A stretch of 64,000 nucleotides of DNA from DASZHJ01 sp035581425 (lineage in GTDB: Bacteria > Pseudomonadota > Alphaproteobacteria > ATCC43930 > CGMCC-115725), in NCBI GenBank assembly GCA_035581425.1, contig DATJVP010000048.1, forward strand, positions 1-64,000, written 5' to 3'. Positions 8,521 through 17,130 of this stretch are shown piece after piece. The notes beneath the pieces were generated by a model. That model was given only the letters and a program-made list of their open reading frames with translations. It made no database searches and was not told where the DNA came from. A program made the translations under genes and the position numbers. Numbering within the stretch: position 1 is the stretch's first letter; each line of letters opens with the position of its first letter.

Positions 8521-8662
8521 CTTCGCCGAGTCGCGTCGGAGATGTGTCTTGGCCTTGCCGAACCTACCGCGAAAGCACAAGGCGCTGCGGGCGTTTATGC
8601 CTCATAACATTTCTGTCACGCAGGAATGCTAGAGGGGTCGGTCATCGTGCATTGAGGACTCG

Positions 8663-8944
8663 ATGACACCCGCCTCTGTGGCTCTCGATTTCGCGCCGCT
8701 TGACCTCGCCGAGAGCGAGCCCCCTTCGGCGCTAGACTTGGTGACCCTCACCATTCTCGCGGTCAATTGCCTGGGGCCCGCCACGATGCGCTCGGCCACC
8801 TATGGCAAGGCGCATCGCGTGGTGGTGTCGGACCCGCGCGTCGGCGCCGTCTTCCGCGCCGCCCTCGACCTCATGGGCGAGACGCGGCGTACCGATCGCC
8901 TGATCGAGGTCGTCGTCGAGACGGACGGCGTCTCGGCCGCGTAG
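8663..8944 (+). CDS. Hypothetical protein, 93 aa
   Basis: A small protein that I do not recognise. It has a TGAGGA ribosome site 4 nt before the ATG and the codon use of its neighbours, so it is probably real. There are no signal peptide, cysteine clusters or membrane segments; a modest hydrophobic stretch 'LVTLTILAVNCLG' lies near residues 26-38. Nothing in the context fixes a function. It follows a 142-nt gap after the lipid kinase and precedes a secreted TPR protein. Confidence 0.55.
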   Translation: MTPASVALDFAPLDLAESEPPSALDLVTLTILAVNCLGPATMRSATYGKAHRVVVSDPRVGAVFRAALDLMGETRRTDRLIEVVVETDGVSAA

Positions 8945-8996
8945 TTGCCGCGCCTGCCCCGTTGGCAGAGGCCGCTGCCTCCCTTATGAAGGGGGC

Positions 8997-9554
8997 ATGC
9001 GTCTCCTTCCTTGCCTTCTCGTACTCATCACGGGTGTCGCGCTAGGCGCGGCCGCCGCTTCGGCGCGCCAGGACGATCCGCGCCTCAAGGAGCTCTTCGC
9101 AGAGCTCGCGACCGCGACCTCCTCGCTTGAGGTCAAGGTGGTGGAGGCGCGCATCTGGGATATCTGGACTCATAACGGCGATCCCCGCGTCGACGCGCTG
9201 ATGGCACGCGGCGCCGATGCGCTCAGCGTCGACGACACCGAGACGGCACTCGCGGCCTACAGCGAGGTAATCCGGCGCGACGACACCTTCGCCGAGGGCT
9301 TCAACAAGCGCGCGACGGTCGAGTATCTCCGCGGCGAGCTTTCCGCGAGCGTCGCCGACATCGAGCGTACGCTGACGCTTGAGCCCCGGCACTTCGGCGC
9401 GCTCGCCGGGCTCGGCGAGATTTATCTCAAACTCAACAAAAAACAGGCCGCGCTCAAGGCCTTCGAGGCGGCGCTCAAGATCAACCCGCACCTCAAGAAC
9501 GTGCAAGCCCACGTGAAGGAACTCAAGGAGGAGCTCGAGGGCAGCCCGACCTGA
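8997..9554 (+). CDS. Exported tetratricopeptide-repeat protein
   Basis: A 185-residue protein with an N-terminal signal peptide (hydrophobic core 'CLLVLITGVALGAAAA', probable cleavage after about residue 23). Tandem TPR-like helices cover residues about 70-175: 'ALAAYSEVIRRDDTFAEG', 'EYLRGELSASVADIERTL' and 'NKKQAALKAFEAALKINP'. TPR proteins scaffold protein-protein contacts, here in the periplasm. The ribosome site AAGGGGG precedes the ATG. It lies upstream of the DUF1800/DUF1501 pair on the same strand with a 135-nt gap, so shared transcription is possible but unproven. Confidence 0.8.
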   Translation: MRLLPCLLVLITGVALGAAAASARQDDPRLKELFAELATATSSLEVKVVEARIWDIWTHNGDPRVDALMARGADALSVDDTETALAAYSEVIRRDDTFAEGFNKRATVEYLRGELSASVADIERTLTLEPRHFGALAGLGEIYLKLNKKQAALKAFEAALKINPHLKNVQAHVKELKEELEGSPT

Positions 9555-9689
9555 AGGGGGTGGGGAGGCCACCGCCTTGAGAGAGAGTTAACCTCGAGCG
9601 TGGAGAGTGAGGCAGTAGGGCTCGGGGATGCCGGCCGGGGGGCCGGCGTATCATCTCTCAGCGAGCCCCTGGCGGAAAGGGAGTGCGGG

Positions 9690-11012
9690 ATGCCCGCCTC
9701 GACCATGGCCGCGCTCACGGCGGCCTGCCGATTTGGATTTGCACCGAAGCCGCGCGAGCTTGCGACGATCGGCGGGGACCCCCGCGGCTGGGTGCGCGAG
9801 CAAATCGCGCGCCGGCCCGAGGCGCTCCCGAACGACCTGCCGCCCTCGCAGCGCACGGTCGCGATGATGCTGGAGGCGCGGAAGGACAAGGAGGAAAAGC
9901 CTGCGCTCAAGGAGGAGCTCAAGAAGATCTACCTCTCCGAGCTCGACGCTCGGATGCGCGCGGCAGTCCTCGGCGATGCTCCGGTGCAGGAGCGCCTCGT
10001 CCAGTTCTGGAGCAACCATTTCACGGTCTCGGCGATGCGGCCCTTCGTGCGCGGCTTCGTCGGCGCCTTCGAGCGCGAAGCGATCAGGCCGCACGTCACG
10101 GGGCGCTTCGTCGACATGCTCCTCGCGGTGACGAAGCATCCGACCATGCTGCTCTATCTCGACAACGCGCAGTCCTTCGGTCCGGACTCGCGCGTGGGAC
10201 AGCGACAGAACAAGGGCCTCAACGAGAATCTCGGGCGCGAGCTCCTGGAGCTGCACACGCTCGGCGTCGACGGCGGTTACGGTCAGGCCGATGTCGAGGC
10301 GCTCGCCCGCATCCTCACGGGCTGGACGATCACGCCGCTGCGCTTTCCCGATGCCGGCATCTTCCGCTTCTTCCCGCAGATCCACGAGCCCGGCGACAAG
10401 ACGCTGCTGGGTCGGGTCTATCGCGAGGGAGGGGTCGAGGAGGGCGAGCAGGCGCTGCGCAATCTCGCGGCCCATCCCTCGACCGCTCGCCACATCGCGA
10501 CGAAGCTCGCTCGGCACTTCATCGCGGACACGCCGCCCGTCGATGCCGTGCAACGCATTGTCAAAGTCTTCCAAGAGACCGGCGGCGATCTCCGCCGCGT
10601 CACGCTCGCGGTGGTCCAGGAGGAGGCAGCTTGGCGCGAGCCGCTCGGGAAGCTGCGCACGCCCAACGAGCTCGTGATATCCGCCTATCGCATCGTGGGC
10701 CAGGCTCCAAAGCCGGGGGAGGCCTTCATGACGCTGAAGAACCTCGACCAGCCGGCCTTCCTCGCACCTTCGCCCGCGGGTTGGCCTGATGTCGCCTCTG
10801 CCTGGGTTTCGCCGGAGACGACGCTGCGCCGTATCGATTGGGCGCAGACCTTCGCCCAGCGCCTCCCGGACCCGCCTGATCCCGCGGAGGTGATGGCGGA
10901 TACCTTTGGCGAGATGCTTCCCGAGGAGGTGCAGCAGGCGGTGCGCCGCGCACCCGACAAACGCATGGGCCTCGCCCTTCTGGTGGCGAGCCCGCAATTC
11001 CAGCGGAGGTGA
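9690..11012 (+). CDS. DUF1800 family protein
   Basis: A 440-residue protein of the DUF1800 family. Typical blocks are 'RMRAAVLGDAPVQERLVQFW' followed by a 'SNHFTVS' segment, 'NENLGRELLELHTLGVDGGY' and 'ARILTGWTI'. ATG 9690 is preferred over a GTG at 9600 because the ribosome site AAAGGGAG precedes it. The family's biochemical role is unknown; members are nearly always encoded just upstream of a DUF1501 gene, as here, and are thought to act together in or outside the envelope. Its stop lies 5 nt before the DUF1501 start, so they form one operon. Confidence 0.85.
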   Translation: MPASTMAALTAACRFGFAPKPRELATIGGDPRGWVREQIARRPEALPNDLPPSQRTVAMMLEARKDKEEKPALKEELKKIYLSELDARMRAAVLGDAPVQERLVQFWSNHFTVSAMRPFVRGFVGAFEREAIRPHVTGRFVDMLLAVTKHPTMLLYLDNAQSFGPDSRVGQRQNKGLNENLGRELLELHTLGVDGGYGQADVEALARILTGWTITPLRFPDAGIFRFFPQIHEPGDKTLLGRVYREGGVEEGEQALRNLAAHPSTARHIATKLARHFIADTPPVDAVQRIVKVFQETGGDLRRVTLAVVQEEAAWREPLGKLRTPNELVISAYRIVGQAPKPGEAFMTLKNLDQPAFLAPSPAGWPDVASAWVSPETTLRRIDWAQTFAQRLPDPPDPAEVMADTFGEMLPEEVQQAVRRAPDKRMGLALLVASPQFQRR

Positions 11013-11017
11013 GGGTC

Positions 11018-12202
11018 ATGATCGGACGGCGCGATGCCCTGCGGATGATCGGCGGCGCTTTTGCCGTAGCGGGCTTGCCGGGCGCGGCCTTCGCGGCCAT
11101 ACCGGGGAATCGCCGACTGATCGTCGTGCTCCAACGTGGCGCGATGGATGGGCTCGCCGCGGTCGCGCCGCTATCCGACCCCAACTACGCCGCGCTCCGC
11201 GGCAGCCTCGCCCTGAAGCCGCCGGGCGGGCAGGAGGGCGCGCTCGCGCTCAATACCGATTTCGCCCTCCATCCCTCGCTCGCGCAGCTGCAGCCCTATT
11301 ACGCGAAGCATGAGCTCCTGGTGGTGCACGCGACCGGGAACGGTTATCAGACGCGCTCGCATTTCGATGCGCAGGACCTCATGGAGAGCGGCCTTTCGGC
11401 GAAGCGTGGGGTGAGCGATGGTTGGCTCAACCGCGCGCTCGCGCTGTTGCAGCATGGCGACCAGCGCCTCGGCCTTGCGGTCGGTGGCGCCACACCCCTC
11501 ATCCTGCGCGGCTCCGTTCCCGTCGCCTCCTGGGAGCCAGCAGGCTTTCGCGAGGCAGAGTCCGGGTTCATCGATGTGGTTGCGCGCTTCTACGCCGGCG
11601 ACGACCTGCTTGGGCCCTCCTTCAAGGAGGGCATCAAGGCGCAGAATTTCTCCGACGAGGTCCTCGGCGGCGACATGAAGGGCGGCGGCGGGTTCGGTCC
11701 GCAATCCTTCAAGCCGCTTTGCGCCGCCGCCGGCAAGTTGCTCGCCGCGCCCGACGGCCCGCGCGTTGCGGTCCTCGAGATGGGTGGTTGGGATACTCAT
11801 GTCGGGGAGGGCGCGGAGAAGGGCCGCCTCGCCACGAATTTCGCGGGCTTCGCCGCTGGGCTCGACGCGCTCGCGGCCTCGCTCGGCGATGCCTGGCGGG
11901 AGACAGCCGTCGTCACCGTCACGGAATTCGGCCGTACCGTTCGTGTCAACGGCAACAACGGCACCGACCACGGCACGGCCTCGCTGATGTTCGTCATGGG
12001 CGGTGCGGTCAAGGGCGGCCGCGTCGCCGGCGATTGGCCCGGCCTTTCCCGTCTGCAGGACGATCGCGACCTCCGCGTCGCCACGGACGGCCGTGCGGTG
12101 ATGAAGGGCCTCCTCCGCGACCATCTCGGCCTCGATACCCAAGCCCTCGCGCGCGTCTTCCCGGAAAGCGCGGGGATCAAGCCGATGGATAGGCTGGTTT
12201 GA
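11018..12202 (+). CDS. DUF1501 family (sulfatase-like fold) exported protein
   Basis: A 394-residue DUF1501 protein. The N-terminus carries a twin-arginine type signal ('GRRDALRMIGGAFAVAG', Arg-Arg at residues 3-4, ending in an AFAA cleavage region), so it is probably exported folded by Tat. Family signatures include 'RRLIVVLQRGAMDGLA', 'WDTHVGEGAEKGRLA', 'EFGRTV' and 'GTDHGTASLMFVMGGAV', the last resembling metal-binding strands of the alkaline phosphatase/sulfatase superfamily. ATG 11018 follows the ribosome site GGAGGTG. It forms a two-gene unit with DUF1800. The enzymatic substrate is unknown. Confidence 0.87.
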   Translation: MIGRRDALRMIGGAFAVAGLPGAAFAAIPGNRRLIVVLQRGAMDGLAAVAPLSDPNYAALRGSLALKPPGGQEGALALNTDFALHPSLAQLQPYYAKHELLVVHATGNGYQTRSHFDAQDLMESGLSAKRGVSDGWLNRALALLQHGDQRLGLAVGGATPLILRGSVPVASWEPAGFREAESGFIDVVARFYAGDDLLGPSFKEGIKAQNFSDEVLGGDMKGGGGFGPQSFKPLCAAAGKLLAAPDGPRVAVLEMGGWDTHVGEGAEKGRLATNFAGFAAGLDALAASLGDAWRETAVVTVTEFGRTVRVNGNNGTDHGTASLMFVMGGAVKGGRVAGDWPGLSRLQDDRDLRVATDGRAVMKGLLRDHLGLDTQALARVFPESAGIKPMDRLV

Positions 12203-12259
12203 TGGTAGCTATCTGCGATGAGGCATCCGTCGAGCTGACGGCCGAGAGCTGACAGCTGC

Positions 12260-13672
12260 CTAGACCCAAGCGATCCGTAGCACGTTCGTCGCGCCGGGGG
12301 TGCCGAAGGGGACGCCGGCGGTAATGACGAGACGGGCGCCTTTCTCCGCGAAGCCGTCCTCATGCGCGAGTGAGATCGCTTTCTCGACCATGTCCGTGAA
12401 ATTTGTGACATCGCTGGTAGTGACGCTGTGGACGCCCCAGACGAGCGCGAGGCGCCGCGCGGTCTCGACTTTTGAGGTGAGGCCGATCACGGGAACGTCC
12501 GGCCGCTCGCGCGCCGCGCGAAGCGCGGTCGCGCCGGAGGTCGTGTAGGAGACGATGGCAGCGGCGCCGATGGTGTGCGCGACCTGGCGCGCGGCGGCGC
12601 TGATGGCGTCGGGGTCGGTGTGCTCGGGTTCGGCATGCGTGCCCTGCAAGGCCGCTTGGAAATTGGGATCGGCTTCGACGCGGCGGAGGATGCGCTCCAT
12701 CATCGCCACCGCCTCGACGGGATAAGCGCCGCTTGCGGTCTCCGCGGAGAGCATCACGGCGTCCGCTCCCTCGTAGATCGCCGTCGCGACATCCGAGGCC
12801 TCTGCGCGGGTCGGCACCGGGAGCCGCACCATCGACTCCAGCATCTGCGTCGCCACGATCACCGGCTTTCCCGCGCGGCGGCAAACTCGAACGATCTCGC
12901 GCTGGATCGGCGGCACGTCCTCCGGCGGCATTTCGACGCCGAGATCGCCGCGCGCGACCATTACGGCATCTGCGAGGTCCACGATCTCCTGCAGGCGCTG
13001 GATCGCCGCGGGCTTCTCGAGCTTCACCAGCACGCCCGCGCGTCCCGCGATCAGCTTCCGCCCTTCCGCCACGTCATCGGGCCGTTGCACGAAGGAAAGT
13101 GCGACGAAATCGACGCCGAGCTTCAGGGCGAAAGCGAGGTCGGAACGGTCCTTCGCGGTGAAGGGCGAGAGCGGGAGCACCACGCCGGGCACATTGACGC
13201 CCTTGCGGTCGGAGAGCGCGCTGCCCGCGAGCACCGTCGTCTCCGCGAAGTCCTTGCCGCATTTCTCGACCCTGAGGCGGACATTGCCGTCGTCGAGCAG
13301 CAAGTCCGCACCGGGCTTTAGCGCCGCGAAGACCTCAGGATGCGGCAGCGGCGCGCGGTCCTGACCGCCGACCTTCTTGTCTAGATCGAGACGGAAGCGC
13401 TGGCCAAGCGTGAGCGCGATCTTGCCGGTCTCGAAGGTGCCGAGCCGCAGCTTCGGCCCCTGCAAATCCGCCATGATCCCGATCGGCCGGCCGACCTTCT
13501 GCTCGAGAGCGCGCACGGTCTCGAGCCGGAGGCGGTGATCCTCCTGGGTTCCATGACTGAAATTGAAGCGGAAGACATCGACCCCAGCGGCGAAGAGCGC
13601 GGCAATTGATTCCGGGCTCGAGGTGGCAGGGCCGAGCGTGGCGACGATCTTGGCGCTGCGCTGACGACGCAT
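12260..13672 (-). CDS. pyk: Pyruvate kinase
   Basis: A 470-residue glycolytic enzyme converting phosphoenolpyruvate and ADP to pyruvate and ATP. Visible blocks are the N-terminal 'KIVATLGPAT', 'FRFNFSHGT', the active-site 'VARGDLGVEMPPEDVP' and 'VIVATQMLESM', the A-domain 'DVATAIYEGADAVMLSAET' and a full C-terminal regulatory domain ending 'GTPGATNVLRI'. ATG 13672 is chosen because GAGGGAG precedes it and the protein then starts close to KIVATLGPA; an ATG at 13687 overlapping the upstream stop is the alternative. Co-transcription with glycerate 2-kinase links hydroxypyruvate/glycerate assimilation to pyruvate formation. Confidence 0.95.
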   Translation of the reverse strand: MRRQRSAKIVATLGPATSSPESIAALFAAGVDVFRFNFSHGTQEDHRLRLETVRALEQKVGRPIGIMADLQGPKLRLGTFETGKIALTLGQRFRLDLDKKVGGQDRAPLPHPEVFAALKPGADLLLDDGNVRLRVEKCGKDFAETTVLAGSALSDRKGVNVPGVVLPLSPFTAKDRSDLAFALKLGVDFVALSFVQRPDDVAEGRKLIAGRAGVLVKLEKPAAIQRLQEIVDLADAVMVARGDLGVEMPPEDVPPIQREIVRVCRRAGKPVIVATQMLESMVRLPVPTRAEASDVATAIYEGADAVMLSAETASGAYPVEAVAMMERILRRVEADPNFQAALQGTHAEPEHTDPDAISAAARQVAHTIGAAAIVSYTTSGATALRAARERPDVPVIGLTSKVETARRLALVWGVHSVTTSDVTNFTDMVEKAISLAHEDGFAEKGARLVITAGVPFGTPGATNVLRIAWV

Positions 13673-13683
13673 GGCCTGCTCCC

Positions 13684-14982
13684 TCATTCCAGAACGAGGA
13701 TTGCGCGGAAGTCGTTGACATTGGTGCGAGTAGGACCGGTCATGACGAGGTCGTCGAGCGCATCGAAGGCGCCGTAGCCGTCGTTCTCCGCGAGCTTCGC
13801 TTTGAGCGATAGGCCGAGCGCGGCAGCGCGGGCCGGCGTGTCGGGCGCGAGCAGCGCGCCGGCATTGTCCTCGGTGCCGTCGATGCCGTCGGTATCGCAG
13901 GCGATGGCGTGGATTCCTTTGGCGCCGTCGAGCGCCACCGCGAGTGCCAGGAGGAACTCCGCGTTCCGCCCGCCGCGCCCCTCTCCCTTGACGGTGACCG
14001 TGGTCTCGCCGCCGGAGATGAGGGCGACCGGCGGGAGGAGCGCGCGCTCGCCCGCAAGAAAGCGATGGGCCGCGACCTGCCGAGCAATCCCCGCATGCAC
14101 GAGCGCGACATCTCGTGCCTCGCCCTCGATCGTATCGCCGAGGATCACGGGCGCGAGCCCGGCCTTGCTCGCGACACGGGCGGCGGCTTCGAGGGCTTCT
14201 TGCGGCGTCGCGATCATCCGGTACTCCGCGCGGACGAGCCGAGGATCGCCCGGCTTCGGAGACTCTTCCGCGGCTGCCGCGAGATGCGCCGCGACCGCCG
14301 CCGGCGGCTCGATGCGGTACTTCGCGAGGATCGCGCGTGCCTCGGCGAAGGTACTGGGGTCCGCCACCGTCGGGCCGGAGCCGATCACGGAGGGATCATC
14401 GCCGGGAACGTCGGAGATCGCGAGCGTCACCACCTTGGCCGGCGCGGCGGCGGCGGCGAGTCTGCCACCCTTGATCGCCGAGAGATGCTTCCGGACGCGG
14501 TTCATCTCACCGATGCTGGCACCGCTCTTGAGGAGCGCGCTTGTCACGGCACGCTTGTCCTCGATCGTCAGGCCCGGTGCCGGCAGTGCCAGCAAGGCCG
14601 AGGCGCCGCCGGAGATGAGGCAGAGCACGAGATCGTCGGATCCGAGCCCTCGCACCATATCCAGAATCCGCGCGGCCGCCCGCGAGCCCGCCGCATCGGG
14701 CACGGGATGCCCGGCCTCTACCACCTCGATCCGCTTGCAGGGAAGACCGTGGCGGTAGCGCGTCACCACGAGCCCCGAGAGCGGACCCGGCCAATGCGTC
14801 TCCACCGCCATCGCCATCGAAGCCGCGGCCTTGCCCGCGCCCACGACGATCGTGCGACCCTTGGGCGGCGGCGGCAGATTGGGCGGGATTGCAGTCGCGG
14901 GGTCGGCGGCGACGAGCGCAGCCTCGAAGAGGCTGAGCAGGAGCGCGCGGGGCTCGGTCGGTACCGCAGGATTTGCCGCCAT
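13684..14982 (-). CDS. Glycerate 2-kinase (MOFRL family, GckA/TtuD-like)
   Basis: A 432-residue DUF4147/MOFRL kinase that phosphorylates D-glycerate to 2-phosphoglycerate with ATP; some older annotations call the family hydroxypyruvate reductase. Seen are the N-terminal 'VVGAGKAAASMA', the glycine-serine loop 'LCLISGGASALLALP', 'NRVRKHLSAIKGGRLA', 'ISDVPGDDPSVIGSGPT' and the C-terminal MOFRL block 'DTDGIDGTEDNAGA'. The start at ATG 14982 fits the family; an upstream in-frame extension looks non-coding. It is 12 nt (or overlapping by 4) upstream of pyk, so 2-phosphoglycerate would pass through enolase to pyruvate kinase. Confidence 0.92.
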   Translation of the reverse strand: MAANPAVPTEPRALLLSLFEAALVAADPATAIPPNLPPPPKGRTIVVGAGKAAASMAMAVETHWPGPLSGLVVTRYRHGLPCKRIEVVEAGHPVPDAAGSRAAARILDMVRGLGSDDLVLCLISGGASALLALPAPGLTIEDKRAVTSALLKSGASIGEMNRVRKHLSAIKGGRLAAAAAPAKVVTLAISDVPGDDPSVIGSGPTVADPSTFAEARAILAKYRIEPPAAVAAHLAAAAEESPKPGDPRLVRAEYRMIATPQEALEAAARVASKAGLAPVILGDTIEGEARDVALVHAGIARQVAAHRFLAGERALLPPVALISGGETTVTVKGEGRGGRNAEFLLALAVALDGAKGIHAIACDTDGIDGTEDNAGALLAPDTPARAAALGLSLKAKLAENDGYGAFDALDDLVMTGPTRTNVNDFRAILVLE

Positions 14983-15103
14983 CGATGGCTCGCTTTGCTC
15001 CCGTTCCCCGGAGAATAGGGGGGCGCCGGGCGGCCGGCAATCGCGGGGCCAAGCCATTTGCGTTAGGATGGAGACGGTCGAAATTCCTGCTCGGGAGACG
15101 CGC

Positions 15104-15319
15104 ATGGCGGAAGCGCCGTTCTATACAGCGACCCTGCCCGTGCAATGCCCGAAATGCGGCAAGACGAGCAAGAAGCTCCTGCGCGAGCTGCTGGCGAACA
15201 CGCTCATTCTCTGCAGCCACTGTCCTACCGCGATCGACATCGGCTCGCCCGAATGGCGCACCAAGATCGAGTCGGAAGTGGCGCGCGTCAGGAGTCAGGC
15301 CCCGCCGGCGCGCGAATAG
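15104..15319 (+). CDS. Small zinc-ribbon-like protein, 71 aa
   Basis: A short protein with two cysteine pairs, 'CPKCGKTSKKLL' and 'LCSHC', spaced like a rubredoxin-type zinc ribbon. The rest is a charged helix. GGGAGA lies 5 nt before ATG 15104; an in-frame ATG at 15068 would add 12 residues. I do not recognise a named family. The metal-binding knuckles suggest nucleic-acid or protein binding. It diverges from the glycerate kinase gene and converges on a secreted protein gene only 3 nt away. Confidence 0.7.
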   Translation: MAEAPFYTATLPVQCPKCGKTSKKLLRELLANTLILCSHCPTAIDIGSPEWRTKIESEVARVRSQAPPARE

Positions 15320-15322
15320 CCG

Positions 15323-15769
15323 TCACCACGGCCTTTTCAGCGGATCCTTCTTGTCGTCGAGGGGGCAGTTGAAGGACGTATCCTCGCCCTTCGCGTCGAG
15401 CGCACGGAACGACCAATCCGCGGTGTGCTTGTATTTCCAACCTTCGCGCGATCCGTCAGTCATGGTGAGGATGCCGCTTTGGGCATCGTAGGTGTAGTGC
15501 CCGCGCTTGCCGTCGTAATCCGAATAAGTGGTGGCGTCGATGAGGCCGAACATCATGACGGGCGCGGGCGTGAACACGAAACCCATGCAACCCAGCGAGG
15601 AGCGCACGCAGCCCGTTACGTTCATGGCGGCGCGCGTCTCGTAGCAGGCATAGACCCCCGGAGCAGGCGGCATCTCCGCCGCCGAAGCAAATCCACAGAC
15701 ACTGCCGATGCCGACCAGGATCGATGCAATGAGCCGATCTATCCGAGATTTCCCGCCGCGCCTTTTCAC
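15323..15769 (-). CDS. Secreted hypothetical protein, 148 aa
   Basis: The GTG at 15769 follows an excellent AAGGAGA ribosome site. Residues about 1-27 are a signal peptide ('LIASILVGIGSVCGFASAAE'). The mature domain holds about four cysteines, aromatic and glycine-rich strands ('GHYTYDAQSGILTMTDG', 'WSFRAL') and probably folds as a small beta-barrel stabilised by disulfides. I do not recognise the family; it resembles short exported alphaproteobacterial proteins of unknown role. It converges on the zinc-ribbon gene with a 3-nt gap and has no obvious operon partner. Confidence 0.72.
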   Translation of the reverse strand: MKRRGGKSRIDRLIASILVGIGSVCGFASAAEMPPAPGVYACYETRAAMNVTGCVRSSLGCMGFVFTPAPVMMFGLIDATTYSDYDGKRGHYTYDAQSGILTMTDGSREGWKYKHTADWSFRALDAKGEDTSFNCPLDDKKDPLKRPW

Positions 15770-15902
15770 TGTGCTTCTCCTTCCGAGGCTTCGAGACACG
15801 TCAACAGTTCGGCCGGATCCTAGCGGGGGCGCCGTGGTTTGACGATGCCGCGCACGCGGTCTAATGATTCCCGCGGTCCGGCAGAATTGGGAGGAGACGG
15901 CG

Positions 15903-16697
15903 ATGGATGGAAGAGAACAGGACACTCGGCTCCGCGTCTACTGGATGCCGGGCTGCACGAGCTGCCTCAGGACCAAGGAATTCCTGACGAAGCATGGCGT
16001 GCCGTTCGTCTCCGTCGACGTGGTCGCGGACAAGCGTGGGTTCGAGGAGCTGGCGGAGCTCGGCCTTCGCCGCGTGCCGATCGTGCGGCGCGGCAAGGAG
16101 TGGGTCGATGGCCAAGTGCTCGCGGACGTCGCGCGGATCGCCGGCATCCAATATGGGGCGCCGCCGCGGCTCGCGCCCGAGGCGCTTGCCGGTCGCGTCG
16201 ACGCCGTCTTAGCGGCGGCCGGCCGGCTCCTGCGGCAGATACCGGAAGGGAAGCTCGACACGCTGCTGCCGAATCGTCCACGCAGCTACCGCCAGCTCGC
16301 CTGTCATATCTTCCAGATACCCGAGCTCTTCCTCGATCTCGTCGAGCACGGCAAACGGCTCGAATTCGCGGACTACTTCCGCGATGTGCCACAGGGGCTC
16401 GCGACGGGCGCGCAGCTCGCGGAGTGGGGCGAGGCGATCCGCCGGCGATTCCGCGCCTGGTGGGAGCGCGAGGGCGGCAGCGCCGATTTGGCGGCCAAGG
16501 CGGACGTCTATTACGGCGAGCAGACGCTTCTCGATTTCCTGGAGCGCACGGCCTGGCATGCGGCGCAGCACACGCGCCAGCTCCAGCTCGTGGTGGAGAC
16601 GCTGGGGATTACGACCGCTCATGGCCTCGCGACGGAGACCCTCGCTGGCCTGCCCCTGCCGACGAACGTCTGGGACGATGCGATGCAGTTCGCCTGA
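15903..16697 (+). CDS. Glutaredoxin-like domain fused to DinB-like domain
   Basis: A 264-residue two-domain protein. Residues about 1-80 form a thioredoxin-fold glutaredoxin-like domain with the redox motif 'CTSC' in 'PGCTSCLRTKEFL' and the cis-proline 'RRVPIV'. Residues about 100-255 resemble the four-helix DinB/YfiT metalloenzyme superfamily, with 'LACHIFQIPELFLD' and 'TAWHAAQHTRQL' supplying candidate metal-binding histidines. DinB-like enzymes include mycothiol- and bacillithiol-dependent transferases, so a fused glutaredoxin suggests thiol-linked chemistry (inference). ATG 15903 follows GGGAGGAGA. It stands alone between genes on the opposite strand. Confidence 0.8.
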   Translation: MDGREQDTRLRVYWMPGCTSCLRTKEFLTKHGVPFVSVDVVADKRGFEELAELGLRRVPIVRRGKEWVDGQVLADVARIAGIQYGAPPRLAPEALAGRVDAVLAAAGRLLRQIPEGKLDTLLPNRPRSYRQLACHIFQIPELFLDLVEHGKRLEFADYFRDVPQGLATGAQLAEWGEAIRRRFRAWWEREGGSADLAAKADVYYGEQTLLDFLERTAWHAAQHTRQLQLVVETLGITTAHGLATETLAGLPLPTNVWDDAMQFA

Positions 16698-16734
16698 GCC
16701 TCGAGCCCAGGCGAACTGGCGATCGCGCCGGCTG

Positions 16735-17070
16735 CTAGTCCGAGCTCTCCTCGGATTCCGGCTTCACGCCGGGATTGATGCGTACGGCCTCGTAATCCGT
16801 CACGACGACGACGCCGGGGATAGGCTCCTCGACGGTCTCGACCTCGATCACCTCGATCGGCGGCCGCATCGGCTTCTTCGGCGGGGCAGCCTTCTTGGCC
16901 GCTGCCTTCTTTTTCGGTGCGGCGAGCTTCTTGGCGGGTGCCGCCTTCTTCGCGGGTTTTGCCGCCTTGCGCTTAGCGGTCTTGCGCGCGGGCTTCCCGC
17001 GCTTTGCCGCGCCGCGCGCCTTCGCGGCCTTGCCACGGCGCCCGGCCGCGGCTCTCTTGCTCTTTGCCAT
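16735..17070 (-). CDS. Lysine/alanine-rich histone H1-like protein
   Basis: A 111-residue protein. Residues about 1-70 are almost only Lys, Ala, Arg and Pro in H1-like repeats ('KKAAPAKK', 'KKKAAAKKAA'), then an acidic/hydrophobic tail 'IEVIEVETVEEPIPGVVVV' at about 72-90. The basic half should bind DNA or RNA without sequence preference, as in bacterial H1-like proteins; the acidic tail might modulate this. Low-complexity composition prevents firmer assignment. It lies upstream-to-downstream beside dodecin on the same strand with a 60-nt gap. Confidence 0.75.
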   Translation of the reverse strand: MAKSKRAAAGRRGKAAKARGAAKRGKPARKTAKRKAAKPAKKAAPAKKLAAPKKKAAAKKAAPPKKPMRPPIEVIEVETVEEPIPGVVVVTDYEAVRINPGVKPESEESSD

Positions 17071-17130
17071 TACATCCTCCTCCTTGGAACCGCGCCCCCA
17101 ACGGCGCCTCGTTTCGGCTCGGGCCGGCCG

